Shown here: positions 27,975 through 38,135 of the stretch, piece by piece | How positions within the stretch are numbered: the first letter of the stretch is position 1 | Layout: every line of letters begins with the position of its first letter | Assembly: GCF_029689945.1 (NCBI RefSeq) | Contig: NZ_CP121451.1 | Coordinates: forward strand, 310,001 to 374,000 | Reading direction: 5' to 3' | DNA from: Paenibacillus amylolyticus | GTDB taxonomy: Bacteria > Bacillota > Bacilli > Paenibacillales > Paenibacillaceae | Length of the DNA: 64,000 bases | The notes under the pieces: generated by a model | The model's input: only the letters and a program-made list of their open reading frames with translations | Told to the model about the DNA's origin: nothing | Database searches by the model: none | Made by a program: the position numbers and the translations under genes

Positions 27975-28090
27975 CCAAGATACGGATCATTTTTATGGTT
28001 ACATGAATGGACAAATGCTACGATTATCAACAATGCATACAATCAAAAGGATGATCGCAGGATAATCACTAGCCCATTCTTACTTAACCG

Positions 28091-28290
28091 CTAACGATCT
28101 GAGAGAGCGCTATTTGTCCCATTTCAGCCCCTTTAAATTCTAACGTTCCTGAGAAACCCTATTTTAGGTTTTCAGCAGCAAATCACCCCTTTTTCAGCTA
28201 ATTTCGGTGAAATAGAGTCGCTGAGGATCGTTAGACATTTTATCTACGGCCAAAACGCTAAAATAAGCTTTGTGGAGATCGTTAGAGCAC
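28091..28290. repeat. Interspersed repeat family C, copy 1
   Basis: Begins CTAACGATCTGAGAGAGCGC and ends GTGGAGATCGTTAGAGC. Inverted CTAACG/CGTTAG words bracket about 200 bases that contain GAAACCC...TTTTAGG-type segments. A related element with the same ends and a shared CGCTATTT core is at 42802-42951. Confidence 0.65.
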
Positions 28291-28403
28291 ACTGCCATTA
28301 CATTTTATAGAATCTACAGATTCTTTTATAGTGTTCCGGTTGGCTCTTACATCCCTTAGTGTATTCGGACATTGTTACGCACCTCTCCCATATACTGAGA
28401 CGT

Positions 28404-28452
28404 AAAAAGTGACCTAGACGCAGGCTTACACCTTGAGTCTAGGTCACTTTTT
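28404..28452. terminator. Bidirectional terminator downstream of thiC
   Basis: AAAAAGTGACCTAGAC and GTCTAGGTCACTTTTT form a perfect 16-base stem with a 17-base loop. Confidence 0.85.
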
Positions 28453-28506
28453 AATAACTCGAAAGAGCCGTCTGCTTCACTTCGCAGCACCCTGTACGCA
28501 TACCAA

Positions 28507-30458
<1,952 letters not shown>

Positions 30459-30596
30459 TCATGTACAGTTCACAGCAGACCCGAAGTTAGCACATATCAT
30501 GGATCTACGCCAGGTTCTCACTTCATCCAAGCCCACTTTCGCAGGTATCGCAAAAGCAATCCATGGAGTGTGTGTTATACCGCCCGTTCACTGTAT

Positions 30597-30630
30597 ATAA
30601 AAAAAGCCGGCCCCGAAGGAACCGACTTTC
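30597..30630 (-). terminator. Leader terminator of the thiC TPP riboswitch
   Basis: On the minus strand AAGTCGGTTCC and GGGGCCGGCTT pair (with G-U pairs) around TTCG, then seven T. It lies about 90 bases downstream of the aptamer and before thiC, as expected for transcription attenuation. Confidence 0.75.
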
Positions 30631-30722
30631 ATGTCCATCACCAATAATGCTCCTGTCTACAGCCCCCTTAACGGAGGCCTTCAAGAGTCACATGTGGTGG
30701 TTGTGGTCATATCGCCGATTAC

Positions 30723-30810
30723 TTCCCTACGCTGGTATGATCCAGATCAGGTGCAAAGGGTCCGGAATCTCATGCGATTCCGTCTCAGTCCGGACAATTC
30801 GGACTCCCCC
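30723..30810 (-). ncRNA. TPP riboswitch (THI element)
   Basis: On the minus strand the aptamer reads GGGGGAGTCC at the 5' end, then the invariant CTGAGA, ACCCTTTGCACCTGATCTGG and the 3' end CCAGCGTAGGGAA. These are the P1, P2 and P4/P5 consensus parts in order and spacing. Binding of thiamine pyrophosphate should favour the terminator at 30597-30630 and shut off thiC. The leader from aptamer to start codon is about 400 bases. Confidence 0.93.
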
Positions 30811-30968
30811 AGTAACGTTAACAAGTTGCGGCATACATCAGCCGCCGTTCATATTAAATGAAGCTGACCCGGCTGGGCCGTCCATTACAGAGTAGCGCAA
30901 CCGGAACATAAAAACAACCTTTATATTCCAGAACACCAACTTCATTGGTGACAGACCTTACGTCAACA

Positions 30969-31712
30969 TCAGGATAGCATGAGCCCCATCTGCGTAGCAG
31001 CATCCTTTAGGACAGGTGCGTATTCGTGCAAAGTCTCCTGCGAGAGTCGGCTGACGGGACCTGAGACCGAAAGGGCAGCTGCGATATTGCCTCGGCGATC
31101 CATAATGGGTACAGATACCGCGGCAACTCCCCGGCTCACGTTCCTCATAACTCGTCGCATATCCGTTGTCCCGGATATCTCCCATTTGCGCCAAATACAC
31201 CGCAGGGTCAATAAACATCGGCCATTCCGGCCCGTTCATCAGTTCTTCACGATCCTCATCCGTGGCAAACGCCATCAGGACTTTGCTGGACGCGCCCACG
31301 GATAACGGGAGTCTGACACCGACAGGAGCGACTCGGCGGATTGCCTGATCACTCTGCACAGCCTGAATCCGTATCCGTTCACTGCCATCACGCAGGTACA
31401 GACTCACGGTCTCCCCAATCGATCTCTCAATCGCTCCATCGCAGGCAGCAACAGAATCGCCGGATCATCACTGCGGGACATATGAGCCGACAGTTCCCAG
31501 ATTCGGATGCCAAGTCGGTACTTCTCTGTTGCTGCATCACGGATCACGAACCCTCGATCCTCCAGCGTCGCCATCAAACGGTGTACTGTACTTTTGTGCA
31601 AGCCGATGTGGCTGGCAATTTCGGTGAGTCCCAGATCACTGCGTGTGGTAAAACATAATAATATATCCAGCGCCCGTTCTACAGCCCGGACGGTTAACTT
31701 GCGATCTTCCAT
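30969..31712 (-). CDS. IclR-family transcriptional regulator (two frameshifts)
   Basis: Three frames together give one complete IclR protein of about 248 residues. The N-terminal winged helix has LTEIASHIGLHKSTVHRLMATL; the ligand domain has VGVRLPLSVGASSKVLMAF, and the end is AATQMGLMLS. Break 1: the four-C run at 31413-31416 needs one more base to pass from RDRLG to ETVSLYLRDG. Break 2: near 31125-31132 one base is extra, joining EEREPG to VAAVSVPIMDRRGN. ATG at 31712 has GGAGGG upstream. A palindrome over the start region suggests autorepression. Confidence 0.85.
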
Positions 31713-31731
31713 GGCATAATGCCCTCCTCAT

Positions 31732-31748
31732 GTTTCATCACATGAAAC
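31732..31748. promoter_or_regulatory. Palindromic operator candidate for the IclR regulator
   Basis: GTTTCAT-CAC-ATGAAAC is a perfect 7+7 inverted repeat 20 bases upstream of the iclR-type start. IclR regulators commonly bind short palindromes of this shape and repress themselves. Confidence 0.55.
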
Positions 31749-32071
31749 TTGGTTACATAAATTATATGAGAAACGGTCTCATCTGTAAACCAAAAAGAGC
31801 CAAAAATGATATGGGCCAACGTATAATTTTTTCCTTTTTATAAGACATAATCCCCTGTAATTTGCACACTAAGGTAATGTTACCCATATATCTTAAGAAC
31901 TATATAACAATTGCGTAACAAATGCCCTCAATCAATTGACTTTGACTATATTGGAACATACGATAAAGATATATTACATTAAGATATCGCTCTGAAGCAG
32001 GCTCTGAAATAAACGCAATTCTCTTTCCATGTCGTTGTTATCTTCAACTGAACTTCAAAGGAGGGGCATTC
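31749..32071. other. Divergent promoter region, IclR regulator and alpha/beta hydrolase
   Basis: About 320 AT-rich bases containing GAGAAACGGTCTC at about 31768-31780, a second palindromic sequence. It must hold the promoters of both divergent genes. No further gene was seen. Confidence 0.4.
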
Positions 32072-33097
32072 ATGTATCCAACATCCCAGAGCGAAGCCCC
32101 GCTGCATACAAAGGTGTCCGATCTGCCCTCTTCGCTGTCACCGAGGCTGATTCGGTTCAAACATATTATCGTAGCGTTGCTGCTCTCCGTTGTATTTTTC
32201 CTGCTATTTTGTTTTATTGCACTGCATGGGTATATCGCATGGGTACTATCCAATCCAACGGTAGCGCCTGTCTTTTCCAACCCGATGCAGGCCAAGAATA
32301 TGAAGTACGAAGACATCACGTTCCCCGCAGCAGATGGCAGCCGGACGATGCAGGGATGGTATATACCTGCTGACGATGCCGCAAGCAAAACCATTATTTT
32401 CAGTCACGGCTATGGTGCCAATCGGGAAGAAACATGGGTACCCATGTATGATCTTGCACACTACGCCCATCAACTTGGTTTTAACGTGGTCATGTTCGAT
32501 TATGGCTTCGCCTCACAGGTGAACAAAGCTGTAGCCACAGGTGGCAAAGCGGAGTCACAGCAATTGCTGGGTGCGATCCAGTTCGCCAAGCAGCGTGGTG
32601 CGCAGGAACTGGTTGTCTGGGGTTTCTCCATGGGTGCCGGTACGGCGCTTCAAACTGGACTGATTACAAAGGAAGTGGATGCAATGATTCTGGACAGTAC
32701 GTTCCTGCTTGAGCCGGATACGCTGTACCACAACATTCATAACCAGATCAATCTCCCGCGTCAGCCTACACTGGAGATTATGAAGCTGTTGTTCCCTGTT
32801 CTGAACGGTACGGGATTGCAACAGATCCCATATCAGGAAGTGAAGAAGGAAGATTATCCGTTCCCGATTTTCTTCATTCATGGTACGGAAGATGAGAAAG
32901 CGCCTTACCCGATTGCAGAGCAGCTCGCTGCCAACCAGACCAATCCCTACTCGGATGTATGGATCGTTCAGGATGCACACCATGAGTTGATCTTCCGGGA
33001 GCATCCAAAAGAATATCTGCGCCGTGTCTCCACCTTCCTGAGTCATGTAACGAAGACAAGCAGTGACGATGTGCAGAACACGAATAGTGGAGAATAA
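32072..33097 (+). CDS. Membrane-anchored alpha/beta hydrolase
   Basis: 341 residues. One membrane helix at about 32-54 anchors an alpha/beta-hydrolase domain. The oxyanion-region motif is IFSHGYGANREE near 113; the nucleophile elbow is WGFSMGAGTAL with Ser near 188; acid and histidine lie in IHGTEDEKAP and QDAHHEL. It resembles YqkD/Fsh1-like hydrolases of unknown substrate. ATG has CAAAGGAGG upstream and a terminator follows. Confidence 0.82.
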   Translation: MYPTSQSEAPLHTKVSDLPSSLSPRLIRFKHIIVALLLSVVFFLLFCFIALHGYIAWVLSNPTVAPVFSNPMQAKNMKYEDITFPAADGSRTMQGWYIPADDAASKTIIFSHGYGANREETWVPMYDLAHYAHQLGFNVVMFDYGFASQVNKAVATGGKAESQQLLGAIQFAKQRGAQELVVWGFSMGAGTALQTGLITKEVDAMILDSTFLLEPDTLYHNIHNQINLPRQPTLEIMKLLFPVLNGTGLQQIPYQEVKKEDYPFPIFFIHGTEDEKAPYPIAEQLAANQTNPYSDVWIVQDAHHELIFREHPKEYLRRVSTFLSHVTKTSSDDVQNTNSGE

Positions 33098-33129
33098 CCG
33101 TTTCACTTAACGAATCATCCGTTGATTCT

Positions 33130-33155
33130 AGAGCCCCTCAGGGGCTCTTTTTTTT
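33130..33155 (+). terminator. Terminator of the alpha/beta hydrolase gene
   Basis: AGAGCCCCT/AGGGGCTCT with a short loop, then eight T. Confidence 0.85.
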
Positions 33156-33250
33156 GCACTCATAGGACAACAGGCTCGCCGAATATACTCTTGGGACGCA
33201 TGAATAGACATCTGCATGCAATGAATTCATCTGAAGGAGGTTCAACATAG

Positions 33251-34528
33251 ATGAACTGGTATGATTATGGTCACCTGCTGCCTCTGAGGATATTGGAGGA
33301 AATACGCTTTTGGAAGGAGCAAGAGAAAGAACACACCCTCGTCATTCGTGCCCTGGTTCCTGATCTGGAGCCCCCGTACGTCAAGCTGCTGGAAGAATGG
33401 GAGGCTACCTTTGCGAACAGTGAGCGAGTAGCCAATCAGCTTTTAAAACAACTGCTGCCCGCAACCCATCCTCCTGCCCCTACATCGTTCGTTGTATCGA
33501 TCAACTGGTGTCGGCGGCTCGGCAGCAATCGAGGGAGTTCATCAAACAGCTGTATGTTTTGCTGGAGCAAAGTGCTGCGGTGCAAGCTGTGCCGCTTGCC
33601 AAAGTTCTTGTCCTGCATTTTATCCGCGAATCAGAGTATTTCCTGGGCGTATTGGATACGCTTGGCCAACCTGGTATCTTGCGAGAAACGGATTCGAAGC
33701 CGTCACTTTTTCTGGAAAATGCACTGCATACGTCAGGGTCAGAGACCACCCATCGCCAAGCCTCAGAAGCTCCAACTTCGCCAGAGGAGAATGTAAACGC
33801 ACCTGCCACTTCAGCGCAGATCCAATCCGCAACCGTTCAACCGCCTTCTACCGGAACAACACAAGCCGCGCCCAGCTCCCCAACACCTCCTGTAAAAGAA
33901 AAGCCGGTTCCCATTGGAGGACATACGCTGCCCCCCTCCCCTATGCGTATAATGCGCTGGAGCCGCATATTGATGAACTGACGATGCGTATCCATCATGA
34001 CAAACACCATCAATCTTATGTGGACGGACTGAATGTAGCAGAGAAGAAGCTGGCGGAATCGCGAAAAAGAATAACTTTGAACTCATCAAGCATTGGGAAC
34101 GTGAACTCGCCTTTAACGGGGCAGGCCACTACCTGCATACGATCTTCTGGACAATTATGAATCCTGCTGGCGGCGGTAAACCTTCCGGTTTGCTCGCAGA
34201 GCAGATCAAGCGGGATTTCGGAAGCTATGAAGCGTTCAAGAATCAATTCACGGAAGCTGCGAACAAAGTGGAAGGCAGCGGCTGGGCGATGCTTGTCTGG
34301 AGTCCGAGAGCACACCGTTTGGAGATTTTGCAGGCGGAAAAACACCAGAACCTGTCCCAGTCCGATATCGTGCCGCTCCTGCCTCTGGATGTGTGGGAAC
34401 ATGCCTACTATCTAAAGCATCAAAATGAACGCAAAAAGTATATTGAAGACTGGTGGAATGTGATCTACTGGCCGGCTGTGGCTGAGAGATACGAAACAGC
34501 ACGCAAGCTGTTGTGGCCGCCTTATTAA
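33251..34528 (+). CDS. sodF: SodF-like Fe/Mn superoxide dismutase with N-terminal DUF2935-like domain (three frameshifts)
   Basis: Reconstructed length about 426 residues. The N-terminal 150 residues ([16 protein letters not shown]) resemble the DUF2935 helical bundle, then a Pro/Thr/Ser/Gln-rich linker, then a complete Fe/Mn-[54 protein letters not shown] and [18 protein letters not shown] with the metal-binding His, His, Asp, His. Breaks lie near 33478-33490, in the six-C run at 33931-33936 and in the A-run at about 34064-34068. Each is one base, so sequencing error is likely. AAGGAGG precedes the ATG. No signal peptide. Confidence 0.82.
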
Positions 34529-34551
34529 GCGTAAGGTTCAATGAATTAGAG

Positions 34552-34593
34552 AAAGAGATATCTCCAGCCGAATGACTGAACGATATCTCTTTT
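34552..34593 (+). terminator. sodF-like gene terminator
   Basis: AAAGAGATATC pairs with GATATCTCTTT(T). Confidence 0.75.
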
Positions 34594-34603
34594 GGTGTAG
34601 AGA

Positions 34604-34637
34604 AAAAAGCAAGCCTCCTATATAAGAGACTTGCTTA
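34604..34637 (-). terminator. Terminator for the 74-residue gene
   Basis: On the minus strand AAGCAAG and CTTGCTT flank a TCTCTTATATAGGAGG loop, followed by TTTT. Confidence 0.65.
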
Positions 34638-34677
34638 TATTTTGGTAGTCCAGCTATTTCAACATGCTCATGCTCAT

Positions 34678-34902
34678 TTAAGAAGCACAGCCCTCGCACG
34701 CCACATAGTTGTCGCCAACCTGTTTGCTAATAGCGATCAGATCGCCCAGCTTGATGTCTGCCTCATCTGTAAACTCCAGATCTGCAATACGAGCAACGAT
34801 CAGTGCAGCCGCCTCTTCCTTGCTTGTTGCCATTTGGCTGAACTCAGACTTTTCGCCTGTGGATACAACCTCATATAAGTACGTATATCTCAACGTCTCC
34901 AT
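34678..34902 (-). CDS. Hypothetical protein, 74 residues
   Basis: Begins METLRYTYLYEVVSTGEKSEF and ends with ACEGCAS, a CxxC pair at the C-terminus. It is acidic, with a central KEEAAALIVARIADLEF helix. AAGGAGAG lies 8 bases before the ATG. The size and CxxC tail might suggest a metal or redox role, but no family is recognised. Confidence 0.65.
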   Translation of the reverse strand: METLRYTYLYEVVSTGEKSEFSQMATSKEEAAALIVARIADLEFTDEADIKLGDLIAISKQVGDNYVACEGCAS

Positions 34903-34973
34903 CCTAGCACTCTCCTTCCGAAATCACATCATATCATCTCTATTACCCAATTCCAAGTCCGATTATCAAGAAA

Positions 34974-35828
34974 TCAATCATAGCGCAGCTTCATCTGCTC
35001 AGCCGTCAAACGTACTTCTTCAGCGCCAACGCTAAGCACCCTGCTGGCTTCCGCCTGCGGATAGCGATTACGCAGAGTTCGAACCAGAGAGGCGGTATAT
35101 GCTGCCGCAGAAGGAACACCTGCCAACTCCTTCAGACTTGCCATCGTGCCTGGCTGAACATCAGGATATCCTTCACTCGCCCCACCTGCTGCATGCTGGT
35201 AAAATTGACGCACGTTCGCTGCCAGTTGATCTCCCTGTCCTTCCACGATGATAAAAGCAGTAATAATATATGCCTTTGCCTGTCTACGCTGGGCAATCCC
35301 ACAGAATTTCAACCCACCTACACTGACATCATAATCTCCCGGGCAAAAAGCACCCTGAACCTCACCCGTTTGCGCCTGATTCGACCATGGCGTTAGCGAG
35401 TCGGCAATAATCGATGCCATCTCCCGGAAATCATCATGGATATTGATGGCATGTCCGGGATTAGGCAGAATCAGTGACACATTAACTACCCCTGGATTGA
35501 GGGGTACGGCTGCTCCACCGGAAGGTCGAACACAGACCGCTGTCCCTTGGCTCCTTATCCGTTCCATCGCTTCTACAGCCTGTGGCAACCTGCGGTCACG
35601 CAAACCCGCTACAAAGGCATCTGGATGTCGCCATATATGTGCAACAGGCAGATGCCCTGCCCCAACTCGCCTGCACATGACTTCTTCCCATGCAAAAGCG
35701 TCGAGTACACTACTGCCTTGTCGCTTAAGTGGTGTCTCCCAGATTTGCAGACGCAATGTAGCATGTTTCTCCGCTTGTAGACTCTTGTCCGACTGAATCG
35801 GATGTTCTGAATGGGAAGGTGTACTCAT
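34974..35828 (-). CDS. lipL: Octanoyl-[GcvH]:protein N-octanoyltransferase LipL
   Basis: 284 residues with the BPL/LplA fold. Diagnostic features are VRPSGGAAVPLNPGVVNVSLI near residue 100 and GAFCPGDYDVSVGGLKFCGIAQRRQ near 160, where the Cys of FCPGDYD is the catalytic residue of LipL. It moves octanoyl groups from GcvH to E2 subunits of 2-oxoacid dehydrogenases, a step of lipoate assembly particular to B. subtilis and relatives. Single-gene unit; ATG at 35828. Confidence 0.9.
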   Translation of the reverse strand: MSTPSHSEHPIQSDKSLQAEKHATLRLQIWETPLKRQGSSVLDAFAWEEVMCRRVGAGHLPVAHIWRHPDAFVAGLRDRRLPQAVEAMERIRSQGTAVCVRPSGGAAVPLNPGVVNVSLILPNPGHAINIHDDFREMASIIADSLTPWSNQAQTGEVQGAFCPGDYDVSVGGLKFCGIAQRRQAKAYIITAFIIVEGQGDQLAANVRQFYQHAAGGASEGYPDVQPGTMASLKELAGVPSAAAYTASLVRTLRNRYPQAEASRVLSVGAEEVRLTAEQMKLRYD

Positions 35829-35900
35829 CGTTCCATTACCTCCGGCTTAACGAATTCGTATGTATTCAGTATATATAGAAATGATAACGCCATATATAAA

Positions 35901-35930
35901 TAAGCCGGTTCCCCTGGGAACACGGCTTAT
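35901..35930 (-). terminator. Terminator after folE
   Basis: TAAGCCG and CGGCTTA arms with an inner GTTCCC/GGGAAC stem, AT-rich on the minus-strand exit side. Confidence 0.65.
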
Positions 35931-36016
35931 CATATCCTGCGGCTTCAGAAGCTGCTGCTTCCAAAACCACAAGGACCTACTCATCCGGCTTGTCCATGAA
36001 GTGGACGTACCGAATT

Positions 36017-36610
36017 TTAATCTTTTACCAAAGACAGGAACTCTGCACGTTGTGCCGGATTCTCACGGAAAGAACCACGTACAGCAGACGTTACCGTCTT
36101 GCTTCCCGGTTTCTTCACGCCGCGGGAACACATGCACAAGTGCTCGCCTTCCACCACGACCATAACGCCGTGAGGCTCGACAGCTTCTGTCAGAATGTCA
36201 GCGATCTGTGAAGTAATACGTTCCTGAACTTGCAGGCGACGTGTTACCGCTTCGACCAGACGAGCCATTTTGCTCAAACCAACAATCTTGCCGCTTGGTA
36301 CATACCCAATGTGCACCTTGCCGAAGAACGGCGCCATATGGTGCTCACACTGACTGTAGTAGACGATATCCTTGACGATAACCAGTTCTTCATGATTCTC
36401 GTCAAACGTGACACCGAGCACATCGCGCGGGTTTACTTCATATCCGCCAAAGATTTCTTCGTACATACGGGTCACACGTGCAGGCGTTTCAAGCAGACCT
36501 TCACGTGTACTATCTTCTCCGATCAATTTCAGGATCTGCTCTACATGATACTCGATCTTTTCCCGATTGTCGGATACTTTTGAATTCATATAATCTTTAA
36601 CGCCAGCCAC
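36017..36610 (-). CDS. folE: GTP cyclohydrolase I
   Basis: 197 residues, full length. Features: EGLLETPARVTRMYEEIF near 36, zinc ligands in YYSQCEHHMAPFFGKVHIGY (Cys, His) and HLCMCSRGVKKPGSKTVTS (second Cys). It converts GTP to dihydroneopterin triphosphate, the first step to folate and, via the shared enzyme, queuosine. The start is GTG at 36610 with AAAGGAGG ten bases upstream; ATG 36589 is a weaker option. Confidence 0.94.
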   Translation of the reverse strand: MAGVKDYMNSKVSDNREKIEYHVEQILKLIGEDSTREGLLETPARVTRMYEEIFGGYEVNPRDVLGVTFDENHEELVIVKDIVYYSQCEHHMAPFFGKVHIGYVPSGKIVGLSKMARLVEAVTRRLQVQERITSQIADILTEAVEPHGVMVVVEGEHLCMCSRGVKKPGSKTVTSAVRGSFRENPAQRAEFLSLVKD

Positions 36611-36660
36611 TGCCGAACGCCTCCTTTCGAACCACTACTGTAAGCAGCCATTCACTGCTA

Positions 36661-36923
36661 TTATTTTCGGCGGCCCGAACTTTTACGCGCAGGATGCTGT
36701 TGCGGCTGAGGCATTTTCGCTCCTGGCTGCTGATTCTTCATCATCTGCTGGGCACGCTGCATTTGCTTGCCATTCAAGTTGTAGCCCATTTGCTTCGCCA
36801 TTTTCTGAAGCATGTCCGGATTGCTTTGCATTTTCTCGAGTTGTTTACGCAAGTAGAACACCCCGATGAAAAATCCCCGACCAGACCAACAATCAATGTG
36901 ATAATCGGTATAACAATATCCAT
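36661..36923 (-). CDS. yneF: YneF family (UPF0154) membrane protein (frameshifted at 36875-36878)
   Basis: Starts at ATG 36923 (MDIVIPIITLIVGLVG) and, with one extra G in the four-G run (minus strand) at 36875-36878, continues GFFIGVFYLRKQLEKMQSNPDML. The result is about 87 residues: one N-terminal membrane helix, then NPDMLQKMAKQMGYNLNGKQ, the conserved UPF0154 core, and a Gln/Pro-rich tail ending SSGRRK. The open frame alone would start at 36861 and lose the membrane anchor. Function unknown. Confidence 0.8.
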
Positions 36924-37088
36924 CTCTTAGACACCTCTGTATGCATTCTAAAAAGCCTGATAATCCGTGTCACTTCATGATGTTCGACACCTATGCTGCA
37001 AACCTGACACAGACCGGATTTCCTGAAAGTATCATAGCATTTCCGCACGCCTTGAGCAAACGGATTTTCCAGTTGAATTGCCCACAAG

Positions 37089-38120
37089 CTATGTCATGAC
37101 AGCTTCAATGAAAACGGTTGTATGCTGCGCCAGATCGATTTCAACCACATCCAGAGAATAACGCGTACTACCGCGCGCCACCCTGATCACAGGTCTGCCG
37201 GGCAATCCCCGATGTTGACGCACGATGACTCCAGTCTCTTTGGTAGACAGTCGTACCGCTGTACCGTTGGGATACACGGATACACTCTTGTTAAACTCAA
37301 TTAGAATGTCCCGATCCAGCTTCGTACCCGACAACGCCATCATCTCTTCACAGGCCTCATGTGGCAACAAACTATCCTTGGATAACCCATTAATGAGATT
37401 ATCATAGATATTAGCCACACTAACAATTCTCGCGAACAGATGGATGTCACTGCCCTTGATCCCTCTCGGCATGCCTGTGCCATCTACATGCTCATGATGT
37501 TGCAGAGCTGTATGGGCAACCAACAGACTGAACTCCCGTTTGTTTTTAATTACTTCGAATCCACGCCATGTATGGTGCAACGAAGAATTCGCAGCAGAGC
37601 CACTGCCAGGAGGTTCCCCCACTTTGCCAATATCATGCAATAATGCCCCCACAGCAAGGTCCTTCAGTTGATTATAATTGAGTCCCATATTTAGTCCGAT
37701 GACCGAAGACAACAAACATACATTCATCGCATGAACATACTGTGCATTGTCTTTGGTACGGATATCGGTGAGCTGTACCAGCAGTTCACGCCCGTTCAGT
37801 ACATCGTTCAGCAACTTTTCTATACTGAGGGCAACCTTCCTGGGACTCCAATCTTTCCCCGAGCGAATGGATTCGAGTGTAACACTCATCTCGTTAATTA
37901 TTGCCCGTTTCGTGGTTTCATCCAGAATGTCTTCTGTATCCACATCTTTGTACGCTTCATCCTGGATGTATAGCATGGTCACGCCAATACGCTTCAGCGT
38001 ATTGACCATGTATACGGTGAGCTGGACTCCGGAAGACAGCAGTACCGTGCCGTTACTGGAATATACCGTCTTGCCCAGAAGCTCCCCCGCTTCCACGCTC
38101 TCCACGTTTACATACTTCAT
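37089..38120 (-). CDS. HD-GYP domain protein (putative c-di-GMP phosphodiesterase)
   Basis: 343 residues. The N-terminal 90 residues resemble the DUF3391-like region before HD-GYP domains. The metal site is GALLHDIGKVG near 165-172. The second signature reads HHEHVDGTGMPRGIKGSDI near 205, so the GYP tripeptide position has GMP; this variant may or may not retain c-di-GMP hydrolysis. A C-terminal beta-rich domain of about 80 residues follows. It lies 16 bases downstream of the queG-ogt gene on the same strand. Confidence 0.82.
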   Translation of the reverse strand: MKYVNVESVEAGELLGKTVYSSNGTVLLSSGVQLTVYMVNTLKRIGVTMLYIQDEAYKDVDTEDILDETTKRAIINEMSVTLESIRSGKDWSPRKVALSIEKLLNDVLNGRELLVQLTDIRTKDNAQYVHAMNVCLLSSVIGLNMGLNYNQLKDLAVGALLHDIGKVGEPPGSGSAANSSLHHTWRGFEVIKNKREFSLLVAHTALQHHEHVDGTGMPRGIKGSDIHLFARIVSVANIYDNLINGLSKDSLLPHEACEEMMALSGTKLDRDILIEFNKSVSVYPNGTAVRLSTKETGVIVRQHRGLPGRPVIRVARGSTRYSLDVVEIDLAQHTTVFIEAVMT

Positions 38121-38135
38121 GAACGTCCCCCGCCC

